Assembly: GCA_963840665.1 (NCBI GenBank)
Contig: CAWIZO010000004.1
Coordinates: 62,001 to 126,000 of the forward strand
Source: DATFTE01 sp963840665
GTDB taxonomy: Bacteria; Acidobacteriota; Terriglobia; Terriglobales; Acidobacteriaceae
DNA length: 64,000 nucleotides
Direction of reading: 5' to 3'
This document shows positions 35,595 to 44,127 of this stretch, one piece after another. A program made the translations under genes and the position numbers. Position 1 is the stretch's first letter, and every line of letters begins with the position of its first letter. The notes under the pieces are model-generated. The model ran no database searches and had not been told where the DNA came from. It saw nothing but the letters and a program-made list of their open reading frames with translations.

Positions 35595-36974
35595 TTGACC
35601 CTATTTCGCCTCATCGCCATCACCGTCTTGCTCTCCGTCTGCGCTTCGGCTCAAACCCTTAACCCCGAACAATCCCAAGCCGAGGCCGCGCAATTCCTCC
35701 AGGACCTCGTCCGCATCGACACCCAGGATCCTCCCGGCAATGAATCGAAGGTCGCCGAATATCTGCAGAGCGTCCTGAAGAAAGATGGCATCGACTCCGA
35801 GATCCTCGAAACCGTTCCCGGACGCGCCTCCATCGTCGCTCGCCTCAAAGGCAACGGATCGAAAAAGCCGCTGCTGCTCATGGGACACGAAGATGTCGTT
35901 CCCGTCGACCGCTCGCACTGGACGGTTGATCCCTTCGCCGCAATGGAAAAAGACGGCATGATCTGGGGACGCGGCGCGCTCGACGACAAAGCCATGGACG
36001 CGGCCAACCTCGAAGTCTTCCTGCAATTGAAGCGGATGAAAATCCCGCTTACTCGCGACGTCATCTTCCTCTCCGAAGCCAGCGAAGAGGCGAGCTCGCC
36101 AGCCGGCATGTCCGCGATCGTCGCAAAATACTGGGACAAGATTGCCTGTGAATTCGCCCTCAACGAGGGGGGAGGCTCGTTGATCGAGAACGGCAAGATC
36201 AAATACATCGGCGTCTCTACGGCCGAAAAACTTCCCCGCGGCGCCACCCTCCAGGCCACCGGGACCAGCGGACACGGCTCCGTCCCTCGCGTCGACAATG
36301 CGGTCACTCATCTTGCCGCGGCCGTCGCCAAGGCCGGCACATGGGAGACTCCCTCGCGCCTCAACGAAACTACCGCAGAATTCTTCAAGCGGCTCGCCAC
36401 TATCTCTCCTCCGGAAGAAGCAGCGTGGTACAAGAACCCTCTCGATCCCAGTTCCCAGGCCGCGATGCGCGTGAAAAAGCCGCAGTACTATTCGATGCTG
36501 CGGACTTCGGTCGTTCCCACCATGCTGAAAGCTGGAATTAAAGAAAACGTGATTCCCCCTACGGCCGAGGCCACGCTCGACATACGCGCCCTGCCCGACG
36601 AGGACTTAGTCAAGTTCCGTGACATGCTCGCCCAGGTCATCAACGACCCGCAGGTGAAAGTCGTCGCCACGGATGTGACTTACTCCATGCCCGCCGCTCC
36701 GGTCACCAGCCTGAAGACGGAAATGTTCGCGGCGCTCGAACACGCGCAAAAAGAAGTGGCGCCCGAAGCCATCACCTTGCCCACGATGACCACCGGCGCC
36801 ACCGATTCGTCATTCTTGCGAGTCAAAGGCGTGCAGGCTTACGGCATAAGCGTCCCCCACACCGACGAAGAGGCTCGCACTGTCCACGGCAACGACGAGC
36901 GCGTCGAAGTAAAACAACTAGGCGTCTTCGTGCGCTACATCTTCAGCGCAGTAACCGAAGTCGCCGCCAAGTAA
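35595..36974 (+). CDS. M20 family metallopeptidase (carboxypeptidase/dipeptidase-like), exported
   Basis: 459 aa from TTG 35595, which has GGGAGGAAATCC upstream. An ORF opening at 35391 is rejected because its first 60 residues are translated dispersed repeat. Signal peptide (LFRLIAITVLLSVCASAQ). Zinc ligands and base: LLMGHEDVVPV (His, Asp), GRGALDDKA (bridging Asp), FLSEASEEASSPAG (catalytic Glu-Glu) and a final His in SVPHTDEEARTVHGNDERV. The lid/dimer domain has TSGHGSVPR. It cleaves a C-terminal amino acid or dipeptide in the periplasm. Confidence 0.92.
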   Translation: MTLFRLIAITVLLSVCASAQTLNPEQSQAEAAQFLQDLVRIDTQDPPGNESKVAEYLQSVLKKDGIDSEILETVPGRASIVARLKGNGSKKPLLLMGHEDVVPVDRSHWTVDPFAAMEKDGMIWGRGALDDKAMDAANLEVFLQLKRMKIPLTRDVIFLSEASEEASSPAGMSAIVAKYWDKIACEFALNEGGGSLIENGKIKYIGVSTAEKLPRGATLQATGTSGHGSVPRVDNAVTHLAAAVAKAGTWETPSRLNETTAEFFKRLATISPPEEAAWYKNPLDPSSQAAMRVKKPQYYSMLRTSVVPTMLKAGIKENVIPPTAEATLDIRALPDEDLVKFRDMLAQVINDPQVKVVATDVTYSMPAAPVTSLKTEMFAALEHAQKEVAPEAITLPTMTTGATDSSFLRVKGVQAYGISVPHTDEEARTVHGNDERVEVKQLGVFVRYIFSAVTEVAAK

Positions 36975-36979
36975 GCACA

Positions 36980-37012
36980 ATGTGGCGCGGGCGCCCTCAC
37001 CCGCGGCCTTTT
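36980..37012. repeat. GC-rich palindromic dispersed repeat
   Basis: TGTGGCGCGGGCGCCCTCAC then CCGCGGCCTTTT. Copies in either orientation occur at 54739, 60974 and 61079, and a degenerate one near 41182. Confidence 0.65.
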
Positions 37013-37118
37013 GAAGTTGATTTTGTCTTTAATCTTGCCGGACCGGTAACTGCCCCAAAGTCACTAGCGACAGCACCGCCCTGTACGTTACCCTCTTACC
37101 GACCGCAGGAGACCGTCC

Positions 37119-37661
37119 ATGAATCGCTTTCTTCTTTTCGCCACGTTATGCATGGCCTTGGCTTTGCCCTCGATGGCACAAACGACCGACAACACTCCCG
37201 CCAGCAAGGAAGACGTTGAGAAGTACTTGCAGTTGATGCACTCACGCGAGATGTTCCAGCAGACCATCGACGCAATGTCAAAGCCCTTGCATCAGATGAT
37301 TCACGAGGAATTCCAAAAGGATCAGGACAAGCTACCCGCCGACTTTGAACCCCGCATGAATCAGATGATGGATGAGATGTTGCGAGGATTGCCTTACGAT
37401 CAGATCCAGGAAAAGATGGTTCCGGTGTATCAGAAACACCTCACCGAAGGCGATCTCAATGCGTTGATCGCGTTTTACTCATCGCCTACAGGTCAAAAGA
37501 TGCTAAAGGAAATGCCCACCCTTATGGCCGACACGATGCAAGTCACCATGCCACTCATTCGCGAGCACATGGAAAAAGTCACTCAACGCATGCAGGACCA
37601 GATCGCACAAATGAAAAAGTCCGCCAAGCCCGGACAGGCTCGTCCCGTAATTGAAAACTAA
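37119..37661 (+). CDS. Exported DUF2059 domain protein
   Basis: 180 aa with signal peptide (LLFATLCMALALPSMAQ). All-helical body: ASKEDVEKYLQLMHSREMFQQTIDAMSKPLHQMI at the front and MVPVYQKHLTEGDLNALIAFYSSPTGQKMLKEMPTLM in the middle are the DUF2059 signature. Function unknown; a periplasmic location is likely. A strong terminator follows 7 nt after the stop. Confidence 0.92.
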   Translation: MNRFLLFATLCMALALPSMAQTTDNTPASKEDVEKYLQLMHSREMFQQTIDAMSKPLHQMIHEEFQKDQDKLPADFEPRMNQMMDEMLRGLPYDQIQEKMVPVYQKHLTEGDLNALIAFYSSPTGQKMLKEMPTLMADTMQVTMPLIREHMEKVTQRMQDQIAQMKKSAKPGQARPVIEN

Positions 37662-37667
37662 ACGCGA

Positions 37668-37707
37668 AATGCCCCGTTTCCTCGCACACTGCGAAGACCG
37701 GGGCATT
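37668..37707 (+). terminator. Terminator between DUF2059 and HdeD genes
   Basis: AATGCCCCG pairs with CGGGGCATT (9 bp), with an inner TCGCA/TGCGA stem. It could serve both convergent genes. Followed by CCTTG, a weak U-run. Confidence 0.6.
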
Positions 37708-37710
37708 CCT

Positions 37711-37740
37711 TGTGCGCTCTTAGCGTCCTTGCGGTGAAAA
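37711..37740. repeat. CTTTGCG-type dispersed repeat (degenerate)
   Basis: GCGCTCTTAGCGTCCTTGCGGTGAAAA, ending at the stop of the HdeD gene. Confidence 0.55.
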
Positions 37741-37741
37741 C

Positions 37742-38329
37742 CTATGCCGCCGACCCCCACCGTTTCTCTCCGCCTCGCGCCGCCATCTGAATCACATTGC
37801 GCGACGCCAGCGAGATCATCAACCACTTCACTCCGCTCATCAGCAGGCTAATCCCCACGATCGTTCCGATCGCCCAGACTGAGCTCGATGGCCAGTGGAA
37901 CCAGATCAACCCTGCCAGGACAATCGTGACCAATCCGTCAAACAACATCCATCCCGAATTCTTTTGTCCGCGAATCCCAAAGAACGCCACGATTTCGAAT
38001 ACGCCTTCGGCCAGAAACACGCCAGCCAGGAACAGCGTCAGCGTCGCCACGCCAATCAAAGGATGGAACACCATATAGCCGCCACCCACCAGGTACGCTA
38101 ATCCGACGAGGATTTCCCACAGAACCGCGCCCGCACCGCGCACGTGGAATGCTGCCGCCAGGTGCGTGACGCCTCCGAACACCAGCATCCAACCCACAAT
38201 CGCACTCACCGCCAGTCCCGCTACGAACGGCAGCGCGATCGCCATAATGCCCAGGATGATCAGCAGAATCGACACGCCGATCGCCCAACCGGTTGCTTTT
38301 TTCGTCAGTCCCACCGCTGAAGTCGTCAT
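37742..38329 (-). CDS. HdeD family membrane protein
   Basis: 195 aa from ATG 38329, which follows GGAGTGAC; the ORF opens further up at 38503 without support. Six hydrophobic helices in three pairs (WAIGVSILLIILGIMAIALP, AVSAIVGWMLVFGGVTHLAAA, ILVGLAYLVGGGYMVFHPLIG, TLTLFLAGVFLAEGVFEIVA and two more). The spacing and the HLAAAF / LIGVATLTLFLA motifs are HdeD-like (DUF308 repeats). In enterobacteria HdeD aids acid resistance; the role here is unproven. Confidence 0.9.
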   Translation of the reverse strand: MTTSAVGLTKKATGWAIGVSILLIILGIMAIALPFVAGLAVSAIVGWMLVFGGVTHLAAAFHVRGAGAVLWEILVGLAYLVGGGYMVFHPLIGVATLTLFLAGVFLAEGVFEIVAFFGIRGQKNSGWMLFDGLVTIVLAGLIWFHWPSSSVWAIGTIVGISLLMSGVKWLMISLASRNVIQMAARGGEKRWGSAA

Positions 38330-38532
38330 GTTGTCACTCCTCAGAGTTCTTAAGGGCCCGAAGCCCGCCATGATACTGCAATCCCAGAGGATGGCAAGCG
38401 AAGAACGTGTAGGGCGGCGAGCCCTAAGGGAAGGGTCGCCCGCCTGCCAGGTAAGAACATAAAAATCCTCTGTCAGGGTCGATGTCTCCGCGTAACTTGA
38501 CAACCTCGCCGCCCGGGGACGAGAATTTTCCT

Positions 38533-38817
38533 ATGAGCGGTTCATCCGCCGGATCACGCTTCGCGATCCTGGCGATTGTTTGCACTCTGGCTATCTTTCT
38601 ATTCCCCGCGGTGCGCGGACCGTACGCCGCCACACACGGTCCAGCCTCGTCCCTCGAAGCAACCACCCGGGCATGGGTAGGATTGTTTCTCGCGCTTACT
38701 GCGTTGATTCACCTGTCCCACGCATCATCAATTTCTGTTTCTTCTTTCGTCCGCTTTAGTAAGTGCGCATGGCCCCACGCTCGCGCTCTCGAACGATCTT
38801 CTATTCTGCGCTGCTGA
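38533..38817 (+). CDS. Small membrane protein, unknown
   Basis: 94 aa from ATG 38533. Helix 1 FAILAIVCTLAIFLFPAVRGPY, then a conserved-looking RGPYAATHGPAS, and helix 2 WVGLFLALTALIHLSHA. The last 25 residues look unlike a membrane-protein tail, so the end may be decayed. Divergent from hdeD. No function can be assigned. Confidence 0.45.
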   Translation: MSGSSAGSRFAILAIVCTLAIFLFPAVRGPYAATHGPASSLEATTRAWVGLFLALTALIHLSHASSISVSSFVRFSKCAWPHARALERSSILRC

Positions 38818-38905
38818 TTCTCTCCTCCAATCTGACTCTCCTGCGGTCGCAGAGCCTCACTTTGCGATGCGCACGCTTTCCATTTCAAACCCCATTGGAG
38901 GATTT

Positions 38906-39628
38906 ATGAATCACGCTCACTTCAAACGCATTTTTCTGATCGCCCTGCTCACGGCCGCGCTCGCCGGGTGCAGCAAGAAAGTCGCCAAAACCGTTCCTCC
39001 GCCGCCTCCCGCTCCGCCAGCTCCGACGGCCACCATATCGGCCAATCCCCCCGCTGTCGCCACGGGACAATCCGCAACGCTGACCTGGCAAACGCAGAAC
39101 GCCACCGACATCGCCATCGACGGACTCGGTACAGTCCCCGCTTCCGGCTCACAAACAGTGACCCCCACCGGATCCACGACTTACAGCCTCAACGCCAAAG
39201 GGCCCGGTGGGTCGGCCGGTGCCAGCGTTCGTGTCACCGTCAATACCGCCCAAGCCGCTGCCCTGCCACAACCCTCGTTGCAGGATCTGTTCAGCCGCAA
39301 CGTCAAGGACGTCTTTTTCGACCTCGACCGCTACAATCTTCGTCCCGACGATACGACCACGGCCTCCTCTGACGCGGCTTTCCTCAAGCAGCATCCCAAC
39401 GTGAGCATTGTGCTCGAAGGACACTGCGACGACCGTGGCTCGGAGGAATACAACCTCGCCCTCGGAGCCAACCGCGCCAACGCTATGAAACAAGCATTAG
39501 TCTCGCAAGGCATCAGCCCCAACCGCCTGAAGACCATCAGCTACGGCAAGGAAAAACCATTCTGCACGTCAGATGATGAATCCTGCTGGCAGCAAAACCG
39601 CCGCGACCACGTAAGCCTGGCACAGTAG
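38906..39628 (+). CDS. Peptidoglycan-associated lipoprotein (Pal/OmpA family)
   Basis: 240 aa from ATG 38906 (TGGAGGA upstream). Lipobox LTAALAGC, then a proline-rich tether, an Ig-like domain (TISANPPAVATGQSATLTWQ) and the OmpA C-terminal domain. The peptidoglycan-binding motif LEGHCDDRGSEEYNLALGANRANAMK is intact. Anchors the outer membrane to the cell wall. The Ig-like insert is usual in Acidobacteriota but absent from E. coli Pal. No tolB next to it. A strong terminator follows. Confidence 0.93.
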   Translation: MNHAHFKRIFLIALLTAALAGCSKKVAKTVPPPPPAPPAPTATISANPPAVATGQSATLTWQTQNATDIAIDGLGTVPASGSQTVTPTGSTTYSLNAKGPGGSAGASVRVTVNTAQAAALPQPSLQDLFSRNVKDVFFDLDRYNLRPDDTTTASSDAAFLKQHPNVSIVLEGHCDDRGSEEYNLALGANRANAMKQALVSQGISPNRLKTISYGKEKPFCTSDDESCWQQNRRDHVSLAQ

Positions 39629-39649
39629 TCGGCCGCACCAATGCAAGGA

Positions 39650-39675
39650 GGCGGCCCTCCTCAGGCCGCCTTTTT
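39650..39675 (+). terminator. Terminator of the Pal gene
   Basis: GGCGGCC/GGCCGCC stem (7 bp), 7-nt loop and TTTTT. Nearly identical in its stem to the hairpin at 40029. Confidence 0.85.
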
Positions 39676-39837
39676 CCACTGTTTTTCTCGCTTTCCCCGC
39701 ATCCCACTAAATAATTCGCGCGCGCCGTGACTTTTCGGCCCATTCCCGGCATTCAGTAAGTAAGAAACTCTTCCGCGGAGAGCAACCTTGAGGGCTCTGG
39801 AGAAGGAATCCGGCGAACGGCTTCTGATCGAGGCAGC

Positions 39838-40016
39838 GCCGTCCTTCATGGCGGGTTCGAAGCGCCATTTGCGGACGGCATCCATTGCTTTCTCATCCAA
39901 GCCCAAGCCGAGTGAGCGAGCGCGTAGTTCTCTGGGATGGCCTTCAGCATCAATAATGACCCAAAGAACCAGTCGCCGTGGAAGTAAATGTGGAGGTCAG
40001 CTTCCGGCTCTATTAG
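39838..40016. pseudogene. Scrambled remnant of a TonB C-terminal domain gene (two parts in opposite orientation)
   Basis: On the minus strand, bases 39972-39838 read LVLWVIIDAEGHPRELRARS, then LGLGLDEKAMDAVRKWRFEP and AMKDG, the core of a TonB C-terminal domain. On the plus strand, bases 39963-40016 read KEPVAVEVNVEVSFRLY plus stop, its normal last strand. The two parts belong together in one protein but face opposite ways, sharing the 10 bases 39963-39972. There is no start for either, and a stop precedes the minus part. A terminator correctly placed after the plus part supports that the tail once ended a real gene. Confidence 0.6.
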
Positions 40017-40028
40017 CCAACAGTAGAG

Positions 40029-40051
40029 GGCGGCCGCGGAGGCCGCCTTTT
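40029..40051 (+). terminator. Terminator after the TonB-C remnant
   Basis: GGCGGCC, loop GCGGA, GGCCGCC, then TTTTGTTTT. 12 nt after the stop of the plus-strand tail. Confidence 0.8.
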
Positions 40052-40205
40052 GTTTTCCTGGAACATCCGGAACGTTCTCCACCGTTCCCGGGTGACACAC
40101 CCCCTTCGCGCAACCCGCCACTGGCAACCCTTTCCACGTCTTTCTTCTCTAACGTTCGCCACTCCAGCTGCCCTGAAGTGCAATTCAATGTTGAAAGGTT
40201 TCCCC

Positions 40206-41171
40206 ATGAAGAGCCGTATCGTCTGTCTGGCCGCGCTCCTGACGTGCGCCTGCGCTCTCCCCCTCGCCGCTCAAACTCTGGTTACCGACATCACCATCCC
40301 GGGCAATCCCAATGGAATCGCCGTGAACCCCACCACCAAACGTATCTATGTTGCGTCAGGTAACACCTCGAGCGGTCCAGCCGTCATCGTCATAGACGGC
40401 AGCACCAACGCTGTCATCGATACCGTTGACACCACTCAGGGTGCGTCTTTCGTCGCCGTGAACCAGGCGACTAACAGGGTTTACGACGCAGGATGTATCT
40501 TCGGTCAAACCGAAACATGCACCGTCACTGTCATCGATGGTGCCACCGATAAAGTGATCGCGACTATCCCCCTCGCCAGCCCGGCCGGCATCGGAGTGCA
40601 AGCTATCGCTGTCGATCCCGTCTGGAACCGCATCTATGTCGCCGACGATAACAATTTCGAAATCGCCGAGATCAACGGCCACAACAACGCGGTGACGTAC
40701 TTCAACACCGGAAACGCAGAGACTCTTGGACTTGCGGTCGACTTCGGCACCCATCAAATCATCGGAGCTCCCAGTGGCGGCGCCATCGACATCTATAACG
40801 GCACTACTCACGGCCGCAGGCTCATCAGTGTCGGCCTCATCAATCAGGATGTCGCTGTGAACTCCTTCACGCATCGCGCTTACATCACCAACAACGCAGG
40901 CTCTACGCTGGGAGTGGTCGATTTACAGAGTTCCAGAGTGGTGAATGTAACCGTGGGAAACGCCCCTTACGGCGTTTGCGTGGACTATCTATCGAACCTG
41001 ATCTTCGTCGCCAACACCGGAGATCAAACCGTCGCCGAGGTGAATGGAACGACGAACACAGTCATCGGCACAGTGAATGCCGACAGCAGCCTTCTCGACG
41101 TGAACCCGTCGACGAAACTGGTGTACGCCTCCGACCCGTTCGGTACAACAGTTCACGTCATCTCGGAGTGA
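40206..41171 (+). CDS. Exported YncE-like beta-propeller protein
   Basis: 321 aa from ATG 40206, signal peptide (VCLAALLTCACALPLAAQ). Seven-bladed propeller of the YncE type with repeating V-x-x-I-x-G-x-x-x-x-V and N-x-x-T-N/K-R-I-Y-V motifs: GIAVNPTTKRIYVASG, VAVNQATNRVYDAGC, IAVDPVWNRIYVADD, VAVNSFTHRAYITNN, VCVDYLSNLIFVANT. Binding or scaffold role in the periplasm; no active site identifiable. Monocistronic between repeats. Confidence 0.88.
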   Translation: MKSRIVCLAALLTCACALPLAAQTLVTDITIPGNPNGIAVNPTTKRIYVASGNTSSGPAVIVIDGSTNAVIDTVDTTQGASFVAVNQATNRVYDAGCIFGQTETCTVTVIDGATDKVIATIPLASPAGIGVQAIAVDPVWNRIYVADDNNFEIAEINGHNNAVTYFNTGNAETLGLAVDFGTHQIIGAPSGGAIDIYNGTTHGRRLISVGLINQDVAVNSFTHRAYITNNAGSTLGVVDLQSSRVVNVTVGNAPYGVCVDYLSNLIFVANTGDQTVAEVNGTTNTVIGTVNADSSLLDVNPSTKLVYASDPFGTTVHVISE

Positions 41172-41334
41172 GGCAAGAAAAATGTGGAGCGGACCTGCCC
41201 TGATCGGAGTGGAAGGGGCCCTCGCCCGCGGCCTTTGACTTTGATTTTGGTTCTGGTTTTGATTTTAACTGCGGGGGCCCATTCCTTCCCGCAAGACCTG
41301 GAGGAGCGGGGCATCTCAAGCGGCGAAGGCTGGT

Positions 41335-41367
41335 AATTCAACAATCGACAATCAAAAGTCAACAATG
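41335..41367. repeat. AATCGACAATC-type AT-rich dispersed repeat
   Basis: ATTCAACAATCGACAATC then AAAAGTCAACAATG at the 3' side of the PilZ gene. Confidence 0.7.
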
Positions 41368-41370
41368 CTT

Positions 41371-41769
41371 TTACCGGCCCGCCTTTAACATCTCGCAAAC
41401 CCGGACCAGCATCTCGCGCTGGTCCGGGCTCATCGCGAGAAACTCGAATCCATGCCGCAACCCATCTCGATATCTCACGATCGCCCGCACTTTCAGCGGA
41501 GCCGCCGCCAGCGGCATCGCCAGTTCCATCGACACCACTTCGCCCGGCTCGATCTCGCCCGTCAGCGTTCCGCCGATGCCATCCTGCCCTAACTCGTGCG
41601 ACCGTCCCCAGACGGAAAACTTTTCTGCCTCGCGCATCACCTGCACCGACAAGCGCACGTCCAGCGGAAACCGCGGATACCGCCGCTTCACCCGCTCATC
41701 CGTCTTGGAAGCCGGCCCACTCAAAGTGTTCTTTGCGTCCTTTGCGATCTTTGCGGTTAAGCTTTTCAA
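41371..41769 (-). CDS. PilZ domain protein (cyclic-di-GMP binding)
   Basis: 132 aa. The c-di-GMP-binding arginines lie in VKRRYPRFPLDV, followed by the PilZ beta barrel (SHELGQDGIGGTLTGEIEPGEVVSMELAMP). The second motif, normally D/NxSxxG, reads GQDGIGG. The C-terminus MSPDQREMLVRVCEML is typical. The first 17 residues (KSLTAKIAKDAKNT) are translated from the CTTTGCG dispersed repeat, so the natural start may be further in or the repeat has been captured. A single-domain PilZ effector. Confidence 0.88.
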   Translation of the reverse strand: MKSLTAKIAKDAKNTLSGPASKTDERVKRRYPRFPLDVRLSVQVMREAEKFSVWGRSHELGQDGIGGTLTGEIEPGEVVSMELAMPLAAAPLKVRAIVRYRDGLRHGFEFLAMSPDQREMLVRVCEMLKAGR

Positions 41770-41800
41770 TCAACAATCGAAAATCAACAATCGTAAATTT
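41727..41800. repeat. CTTTGCG repeat followed by AATCAACAATC repeat
   Basis: TTCTTTGCGTCCTTTGCGAT then CTTTGCGGTTAAGC, joined to CAATCAACAATCGAAAATC. The first part overlaps the start of the PilZ gene. Confidence 0.75.
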
Positions 41801-41802
41801 CC

Positions 41803-42273
41803 CTAATTTCCGTGCAGCGCATACCCCGGCTCGAGGGGCAGCTTCCCGCCCAGCTTCATCACCATCACTCCGCCATTGATTGAATACACATCGACCAGCC
41901 CCACCGCGCCGGGAATCGATTGCACTTTGTTCACGACATCTTCATCCGTCTCAACCACGACGATCGCAGGATGGTTCGTCCGCCCATGATTGGCCGCGAT
42001 AATCGCCGCAGCCACATCTTCCTTGCTCATGCCATACACTCTTTCCAAAACCATCTTCATGTCAGGAGACGACGGATTGCGCGTGATAAACGTGACCGGC
42101 TTACCGTCAGGCCAGCGGCTGCTCTGCCCTTTGCAGATCTTCACCAGGTCGGGCATGGCCACTGCGGTCTGCGTGTTGCCTTTGTTCGCGATCACCGCCA
42201 GGTCTTTGGCCAGAACGGTGCCTGCGCACACCAACCACATAAGCAAGATCGAAAAGACACGTCTGCCAGACAC
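41803..42273 (-). CDS. Exported PstS-like (PBP-like domain) protein
   Basis: 156 aa from GTG 42273 with GGAGAG upstream; signal peptide (VFSILLMWLVCAGTVLA). The body KDLAVIANKGNTQTAVAMPDLVKICKG, then WPDGKPVTFITRNPSSPDMKMVLERVYGM and IPGAVGLVDV, is a shortened phosphate-type periplasmic binding fold of one lobe only (full PstS is about 300 aa). No transporter genes adjoin. Perhaps a pilus- or secretion-associated solute sensor; uncertain. Confidence 0.75.
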   Translation of the reverse strand: MSGRRVFSILLMWLVCAGTVLAKDLAVIANKGNTQTAVAMPDLVKICKGQSSRWPDGKPVTFITRNPSSPDMKMVLERVYGMSKEDVAAAIIAANHGRTNHPAIVVVETDEDVVNKVQSIPGAVGLVDVYSINGGVMVMKLGGKLPLEPGYALHGN

Positions 42274-42374
42274 ACGCTCTCCACAGCAAACAGGATGATT
42301 GCTGTCTGATTCTCCTCGAACCCAGCGCCTCACTCAATGCCGAAAAGGCCATGTACCAGCGGGGACAACAAAGG

Positions 42375-42530
42375 CATTGTCGATTTTGGATTTTTGATTG
42401 TTGATTGAAAACCCCCGCCTCGTACAGCAGCCTCCCCCGTTTGTCATTCCGACGTGCGAGCGAAGCGAGCAAAGGAGGAATCTGCATTTGCCTTGCATTC
42501 GACAATCAAAAATCAACAATCAACAATCCC
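42375..42530. repeat. Composite repeat: inverted AT-rich unit, GGAGGAATCTGC unit, AT-rich unit
   Basis: ATTGTCGATTTTGGATTTTTG on the left, GTCATTCCGACGTGCGAGCG and AAAGGAGGAATCTGCATTTGCC in the middle, and AATCAAAAATCAACAATC on the right. The two AT-rich arms are inverted relative to each other, giving an element-like structure of about 155 bp. Confidence 0.8.
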
Positions 42531-42613
42531 TAACTCCCATGCCATCTCTAACTTACCACTCTGGAACTTTCCCCCCTCCCTCCACGTATCATCCCTTGAA
42601 CGCGAGGTCCACC

Positions 42614-43108
42614 ATGTTCTGCAATCAATGTGGAACGTCATTGCAACCCGACTACAACCTTTGTCCAAAATGTGGACAAGCCATAACCCGCACGCTCGCT
42701 CCGGCTCCCAATACCACCAGCCCGAACCGCCTGCAGGAACATCTGAAAACCCTAGGCGTTTTCTGGATGATCGTTGGCGGCATTGTCCTGCTGCCCGCGC
42801 TCGCCGTCATGGTCTTCGGTACTGCCGCCACCATGTTTGTTCCCTTCCATGACGCGGTGATGCACACTGTCGGCCCGTTGCTGACGCTCATTATCGGAGG
42901 CACGCTGCTAATCCTCGGTGCCGGAGGCCTGTTCGTCGGATGGGGCCTCATCAACCGCCGCCCCTGGGCGCGAATCGTTGCCATCATCCTGGGCGTTCTC
43001 GCTCTGTTCCATCCCGTCCTCGGAACCGCCCTTGGCATCTATACACTCTGGGTCCTGCTCTCCCACGACGCCGAAAACCAATACGAACAACTCTCGCGCA
43101 CAGCGTAA
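42614..43108 (+). CDS. Zinc-ribbon membrane protein
   Basis: 164 aa from ATG 42614 (GAGG upstream); longer frames run through repeats. A zinc ribbon at the very start (MFCNQCGTSLQPDYNLCPKCGQ, four Cys) is followed by a polar linker and 3-4 helices (VFWMIVGGIVLLPALAVMVFG, VGPLLTLIIGGTLLILGAGGLFVGWGLI, IVAIILGVLALFHPVLGTALGIYTLW). This architecture is common for small bacterial membrane proteins with unknown function. Confidence 0.88.
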   Translation: MFCNQCGTSLQPDYNLCPKCGQAITRTLAPAPNTTSPNRLQEHLKTLGVFWMIVGGIVLLPALAVMVFGTAATMFVPFHDAVMHTVGPLLTLIIGGTLLILGAGGLFVGWGLINRRPWARIVAIILGVLALFHPVLGTALGIYTLWVLLSHDAENQYEQLSRTA

Positions 43109-43150
43109 GGTCTGCCCATGTCGTTCGGGCGCACGACATCCTCACCTATT

Positions 43151-43237
43151 GTCATTCCGACGCCCGAGCGAAGCGAGCAAAGGAGGAATCTGCATTTGCC
43201 TTTCAATCAACAATCGAAAATCGTAAATCGTCAATTT
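43151..43237. repeat. Composite dispersed repeat (GGAGGAATCTGC unit plus AT-rich unit)
   Basis: GTCATTCCGACGCCCGAGCG and AGCAAAGGAGGAATCTGCAT, then CAATCAACAATCGAAAATCG. It ends 18 bases before the LigD-PE start. Confidence 0.8.
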
Positions 43238-43254
43238 GTGTTTAAAATGTTCCC

Positions 43255-44016
43255 GTGTCCCTCGACGAATACAAACGCAAACGCCGCTTTGAAGAAACCC
43301 CCGAGCCTCCTCCTAAAGTTGAGAAGAAGACTGGACACCGCTTCGTAGTCCAGCGCCACGCCGCCAGGCGCCTGCACTATGATTTCCGCTTGGAAATGGA
43401 TGGAGTCCTCAAGTCATGGGCCGTGCCCAAAGGACCGTCGCTCGACGCCAGCGACAAACGTCTGGCCATGCAGGTTGAGGATCATCCGGTTTCGTATTTC
43501 GATTTCGAAGGCACCATCCCCGAAGGAAACTACGGCGCGGGCACGGTCATGGTCTGGGACGTCGGTACCTGGGAACCGCTATCTCCGATTCCGGTTGATG
43601 GCAAATACGTTCCCGCGACTGACAAAGAAGCCGACGCTATGCTCGATAAGGGCGATCTGAAGTTCCGCCTGAACGGCAAGCGCCTCAAAGGAGACTTCGC
43701 CCTCGTCCACATCAAGGGCCGCCGCCCTGGCAGCAAAGGCAACGAATGGCTTTTGATCAAGAAGCACGATGACGCCGAAGTCAAGGGATACGACATCGAC
43801 AAGTACGACACCTCGGTGCTGACCAAGCGCACCATGGAGGAAATCGGCGGAGACGCGAAATCGAAAGAATGGACCAGCAGCCGTCCCGCAGGCCGCGGCA
43901 AAGTCAAAGCCGCCTGGCTGGCCGACACCATCGCCAAGCTCGATAAGAAGAAAAAGACAACCCACCGCCGAGCACGCCGAGGAAAAAAAAAGAAAAAAGC
44001 GCGCAAGGCAAAGTAA
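43255..44016 (+). CDS. LigD-type DNA repair 3'-phosphoesterase (PE domain) as separate protein
   Basis: 253 aa from GTG 43255. Residues about 25-180 are the phosphoesterase domain of LigD. It trims 3'-phosphates and ribonucleotides in non-homologous end joining: HRFVVQRHAARRLHYDFRLEMDGVLKSWAVPKGPS (catalytic His/Arg/Asp), EDHPVSYFDFEGTIPEGNYGAGTVMVWD and FALVHIKGR. The C-terminal basic tail with a run of lysines derives from an A-run next to a repeat. The stop TAA is followed by 37 open codons in the same frame leading straight into the ligase domain, so the pair may be a split LigD. Confidence 0.9.
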   Translation: MSLDEYKRKRRFEETPEPPPKVEKKTGHRFVVQRHAARRLHYDFRLEMDGVLKSWAVPKGPSLDASDKRLAMQVEDHPVSYFDFEGTIPEGNYGAGTVMVWDVGTWEPLSPIPVDGKYVPATDKEADAMLDKGDLKFRLNGKRLKGDFALVHIKGRRPGSKGNEWLLIKKHDDAEVKGYDIDKYDTSVLTKRTMEEIGGDAKSKEWTSSRPAGRGKVKAAWLADTIAKLDKKKKTTHRRARRGKKKKKARKAK

Positions 44017-44127
44017 AAGCTCCAGGTAGCACGAAGTCCCCGAAAAACTCTGCGTCCTCGGCGTCCCCGGCGGTTTTGGTTCCAGAAGGCGCAAAGAAGA
44101 GCTCCGGTCCCCAGCAAGATCAATCCC

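Noticed and set aside
42398..43226. Several frames reading VIPTCERSEQRRNLHLP, SFRRPSEASKGGIC and similar
   Set aside because: They are translations of the dispersed GGAGGAATCTGC repeat in its three frames, often deposited as hypothetical proteins; no gene.
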